This document shows, piece by piece, positions 4,565-6,461 of a stretch of DNA of 6,461 nucleotides. Source of the DNA: a bacterium. Its GTDB lineage: Bacteria; Patescibacteriota; Microgenomatia; JAADGY01. The stretch is from assembly GCA_013152165.1 (NCBI GenBank), contig JAADGY010000047.1, forward strand, positions 1 through 6,461. The letters are read 5' to 3'. The notes under the pieces were generated by a model. The model had not been told where the DNA came from. It worked only from the letters and a program-made list of their open reading frames with translations, and did no database searches. Position numbers and translations under genes: made by a program. Position 1 is the first letter of the stretch. Each line of letters starts with the position of its first letter.

Positions 4565-5620
4565 TTAAAGAAGGGATTGTTGGGCGGCGTTTTTGTCGGC
4601 TGGCAGGGCGTAGCCTAGGTGTTTGTAGGCCAGTTTGGTGGCCACCCTACCCTGCCTGGTTCTTTTTAGAAAGCCAAGCTGGATTAGGTAGGGTTCATAA
4701 AAATCCTCGATGGTTTTTTTGTCTTCGGAAATGCTGGTGGCCAAGGTGTCAAGCCCGACCGGGCCGCCTTGATGTTTTTCGATGATGACGCCAAGCAGTT
4801 GGCGATCGACGTGGGTTAGGCCGACTTCGTCGATTTTGAGCATATCCAAAGCTTGGTCAAGAATGGCGGGAATGATTATGCCCTTGTTGTGGACTTGAGC
4901 AAAGTCGCGGACTCGTTTAAGAAGCCGGTTGGCGATACGGGGAGTGCCGCGAGAGCGCTTAGCCAGTTGTTTAATGGATTTGGGGTCGATGTTGACGTTG
5001 ATGACTTGGGCGGCTCGTTTGATGATTTGGGCCAGTTGGCTTTTGTTGTAAAATTCCAGCCTAAGAATGGAGCCGAATCGGTCGCGCAAGGGGGAGGATA
5101 AAAGGCCGACTCTGGTAGTGGCTCCGATGATGGTGAAAGGCGGGAGAGTAAGGCGGACGGTTTGAGCCGATGGGCCCTTGCCCAAGATGATATCAAGAAC
5201 AAAATCTTCCATGGCAGGGTAAAGGACTTCTTCGATGTTTTTGTTTAAGCGGTGAATTTCATCGATAAAAAGGATGTCGTTGTTTTCAAGCGAGGAGAGA
5301 ATGGCGGCTAGATCGCCGGCTCTTTCGATGGCTGGGCCCGAGGTAATTTTGATATTGACGTTTAGCTCCTTGGCGATGATGTGGGCCAGAGTGGTTTTGC
5401 CCAAGCCTGGCGGGCCGTAAAGAAGGACGTGCTCAAGGGTTTCTTGGCGCTGGAGGCTGGCTTGGATTTGGATTTTCAAGGCTTGCTTAAGGTTGTCTTG
5501 GCCGATGAATTCCTGCAGAGTTTGGGGCCTTAAGGAAATGTCGGCGGCCGAGTCAAGTGATTCGGTATCGATGATTGGATCGGCTGGCGGGAGTTGGTGG
5601 TTGTGATTGGTGGAGAGCAT
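4565..5620 (-). CDS. ruvB: Holliday junction branch migration ATPase RuvB
   Basis: RuvB is the hexameric AAA+ motor that pumps DNA through the RuvA-bound Holliday junction during recombinational repair. At 351 aa it is full length. The family start LRPQTLQEFIGQ is at 30-41, Walker A GPPGLGKT at 69-76, Walker B ILFIDE at 116-121, sensor 1 ATTR at 167-170, the arginine finger in SPLRDRFG (Arg179), and sensor 2 Arg228 in RGTPR. The C-terminal winged helix ends with QGRVATKLAYKHLG. All key residues are present. The ATG follows the ruvA stop by one base (TAACATG) with no Shine-Dalgarno, so expression probably depends on translational coupling to ruvA. Confidence 0.98.
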   Translation of the reverse strand: MLSTNHNHQLPPADPIIDTESLDSAADISLRPQTLQEFIGQDNLKQALKIQIQASLQRQETLEHVLLYGPPGLGKTTLAHIIAKELNVNIKITSGPAIERAGDLAAILSSLENNDILFIDEIHRLNKNIEEVLYPAMEDFVLDIILGKGPSAQTVRLTLPPFTIIGATTRVGLLSSPLRDRFGSILRLEFYNKSQLAQIIKRAAQVINVNIDPKSIKQLAKRSRGTPRIANRLLKRVRDFAQVHNKGIIIPAILDQALDMLKIDEVGLTHVDRQLLGVIIEKHQGGPVGLDTLATSISEDKKTIEDFYEPYLIQLGFLKRTRQGRVATKLAYKHLGYALPADKNAAQQSLL

Positions 5621-5621
5621 G

Positions 5622-6182
5622 TTATTTTTGAGCTAGAACTTTAAGGGCTTGTTTGAGCTGTTCTTCTAAGGAAAGGTTGTCAAGATCAAGTTGTGAGATA
5701 ACAGGATATATTTCGGGGGTTTTGTAGCCAAGGGTTTTAAGGGCTTGGACAAGCGGCTGATGAGTAGTTTTGAGACTTAAGGGAATATCCGGCGAGAGGG
5801 TAGAGGAGAGCTCGAGAATAATTTTTTGGGCGCCCTTTTTGCCAATACCGGGTACCCGGGTGAAAAAGGAGACATCGTTTCTTTGGATGGCTTGTTTGAT
5901 GACGGCCGGTTTGTTGTTTTCCAGGATGGCTAGGGCTAGTTTTGGACCGATGCCGGATATTTGGATAAATGAGGTGAACAGGAAAAGTTTTTCTTTGGTG
6001 TCGAAGCCGTAAAGGGAGATTGAGTCTTCCTTGACGTGAGTGTGAGTGTAGAGGGTAATTGTTTGAGAAGGAGATGGGTTAAGGTTGGCCGGGATAAAGA
6101 CTTGATAGCCGACCCCGTTAACCCAGAGGATGATGATGGATGGAGTCAGTCTTTCAACCTGACCTGTTAGTGCGGCGATCAT
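5622..6182 (-). CDS. ruvA: Holliday junction DNA-binding protein RuvA
   Basis: RuvA tetramers hold the Holliday junction open and load RuvB. At 186 aa it has all three domains. The OB fold (1-62) includes the acidic pin pair Glu52-Asp53 in HVKEDSISLYGF. Domain II has two helix-hairpin-helix motifs, ISGIGPK at 75-81 and VPGIGKK at 110-116. The C-terminal RuvB-binding domain (about 140-186) follows a short linker. The start is the ATG at 6182, giving MIAALTGQ, the family's usual opening. A TTG further upstream (6203) lies inside the promoter and is rejected. It is the first gene of ruvA-ruvB; ruvC is not in the window. Confidence 0.98.
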   Translation of the reverse strand: MIAALTGQVERLTPSIIILWVNGVGYQVFIPANLNPSPSQTITLYTHTHVKEDSISLYGFDTKEKLFLFTSFIQISGIGPKLALAILENNKPAVIKQAIQRNDVSFFTRVPGIGKKGAQKIILELSSTLSPDIPLSLKTTHQPLVQALKTLGYKTPEIYPVISQLDLDNLSLEEQLKQALKVLAQK

Positions 6183-6188
6183 GGGTAC

Positions 6189-6217
6189 ATTATATAAGTT
6201 CAAAGTTCAAAGTTCAA
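6189..6217 (-). promoter_or_regulatory. ruvA promoter, leaderless
   Basis: On the minus strand a TTGAAC -35 (6212-6217) and a perfect TATAAT (6189-6194) are separated by 17 nt. The -10 ends exactly 6 nt before the ruvA ATG, placing the transcription start on its A. The -35 is the third unit of a 7-bp tandem repeat. No LexA-type box was recognised by eye. Confidence 0.78.
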
Positions 6218-6231
6218 AGTTAAAAGTTGAT
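6197..6231. repeat. 7-bp tandem repeat AGTTCAA
   Basis: Three exact units of AGTTCAA (6197-6203, 6204-6210, 6211-6217) are followed by AGTTAAA (6218-6224) and AGTTGAT. The array lies over and just upstream of the ruvA promoter. On the minus strand each exact unit contains TTGAAC, and only the third is 17 nt from the -10. It could be slippage-prone simple sequence or spaced regulator sites. Confidence 0.85.
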
Positions 6232-6275
6232 ATGAGTTAGAAAGTTTATAAAGTTAAAAGTTCATAAAGATAAGA

Positions 6276-6329
6276 GGGACAAAAGGGACGGAAGGGACAG
6301 AGAGGATAGAAGGGATAAGGGGATGAAAG
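6276..6329 (+). repeat. Degenerate 9-bp purine-rich tandem repeat
   Basis: Six consecutive 9-mers can be read: GGGACAAAA, GGGACGGAA, GGGACAGAG, AGGATAGAA, GGGATAAGG, GGATGAAAG. The strand is almost all purine and carries five runs of three or four G, so a loose G-quadruplex or triplex is conceivable. A plus-strand reading in the repeat frame stops at TGA, so it is not coding. Confidence 0.75.
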
Positions 6330-6433
6330 ATGAATTTTTAATTTGAAATTTGAAATTTTTATTCAATTTTAAAATCTAAATTTTAAATGATTTGGGGAAA
6401 GGGAATCAGGAGGAGGGGCACTACCCTAATGAC
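6330..6433. other. AT-rich then G-rich spacer, no gene seen
   Basis: Positions 6333-6390 are very AT-rich, with a repeated TTTGAAA motif and a palindromic ATTTTAAAAT. Positions 6393-6418 are G/A-rich. No open frame of meaningful length or RNA gene is visible on either strand. Confidence 0.5.
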
Positions 6434-6446
6434 CGTTCCCGGAACG
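6434..6446. repeat. Palindrome CGTTCC-C-GGAACG at window edge
   Basis: The 13-mer is palindromic around a central C. It shares the 9-mer TTCCCGGAA with the left arm of the 2284-2328 hairpin, whose arms have the same six-one-six layout. It may be one arm of a larger inverted repeat cut off by the window end. Confidence 0.5.
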
Positions 6447-6461
6447 CAGAAATAACTAATA

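Noticed and set aside
6183..6203. Upstream TTG start for ruvA
   Set aside because: The added codons are the TATAAT promoter box itself, and the RuvA family begins at MIAAL-type sequence, here at 6182.
6197..6329. CRISPR-like array
   Set aside because: The repeats are head-to-tail 7-bp and 9-bp units with no spacers of constant length.
6408..6455. Small plus-strand ORF after AGGAGG near the right edge
   Set aside because: The ATG at 6429 opens only eight codons before TAA, the spacing from AGGAGG is too long, and it overlaps a palindrome.

Overview
This window looks like a compact bacterial chromosome fragment from the Candidate Phyla Radiation (Patescibacteria), most plausibly Microgenomates- or Katanobacteria-like. 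That placement is inference. It rests on a trigger factor without its PPIase domain, a coiled-coil protein that I recognise from memory as a CPR family (DUF5660-like), a minimal YidC-like insertase, and promoter boxes sitting directly on start codons. The standard code fits: a TGA ends the yidC-like gene and no gene needs TGA read as a sense codon.

Layout. Bases 1-210 hold no convincing gene but contain a dense nested stem-loop element (91-191). Two minus-strand tRNA genes follow: tRNA-Glu(UUC) at 211-284 and, upstream of it on that strand, tRNA-Val(GAC) at 314-390. Next are two minus-strand genes with separate promoters: the DUF5660-like protein (464-1027) and the shortened trigger factor tig (1090-2043). 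A 362-bp divergent intergenic region (2044-2405) carries the tig and yidC promoters, a 10-bp direct repeat and three strong inverted repeats. The plus-strand pair yidC-like (2406-3197) and SPFH/prohibitin-like (3190-3852) overlaps by 8 bp. It converges, with only 3 bp between stop codons, on a minus-strand block: ruvA (5622-6182), ruvB (4565-5620) and a membrane-anchored lysozyme/transglycosylase-like protein (3856-4503). The right end (6183-6461) is non-coding, with a 7-bp tandem repeat overlapping the ruvA promoter, a 9-bp purine-rich tandem repeat and a palindrome near the edge.

How the genes work together. RuvA and RuvB form the Holliday-junction branch-migration motor; RuvC is not in the window. 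Trigger factor, the YidC-like protein and the SPFH protein all suit handling of nascent and membrane proteins at or near the ribosome and membrane. The transglycosylase-like protein would act on the wall outside the membrane.

The two most interesting signals are regulatory or structural. First, four genes that begin transcription units (tig, ruvA, yidC-like, DUF5660-like) have a TATAAT/TATACT box 6-7 nt before the ATG, which implies leaderless mRNAs, whereas the internal SPFH gene has a perfect AAGGAGG. Second, the 32-nt hairpins at 91-122 and 144-175 are diverged, oppositely oriented copies of one repeat whose stem differences are compensatory.
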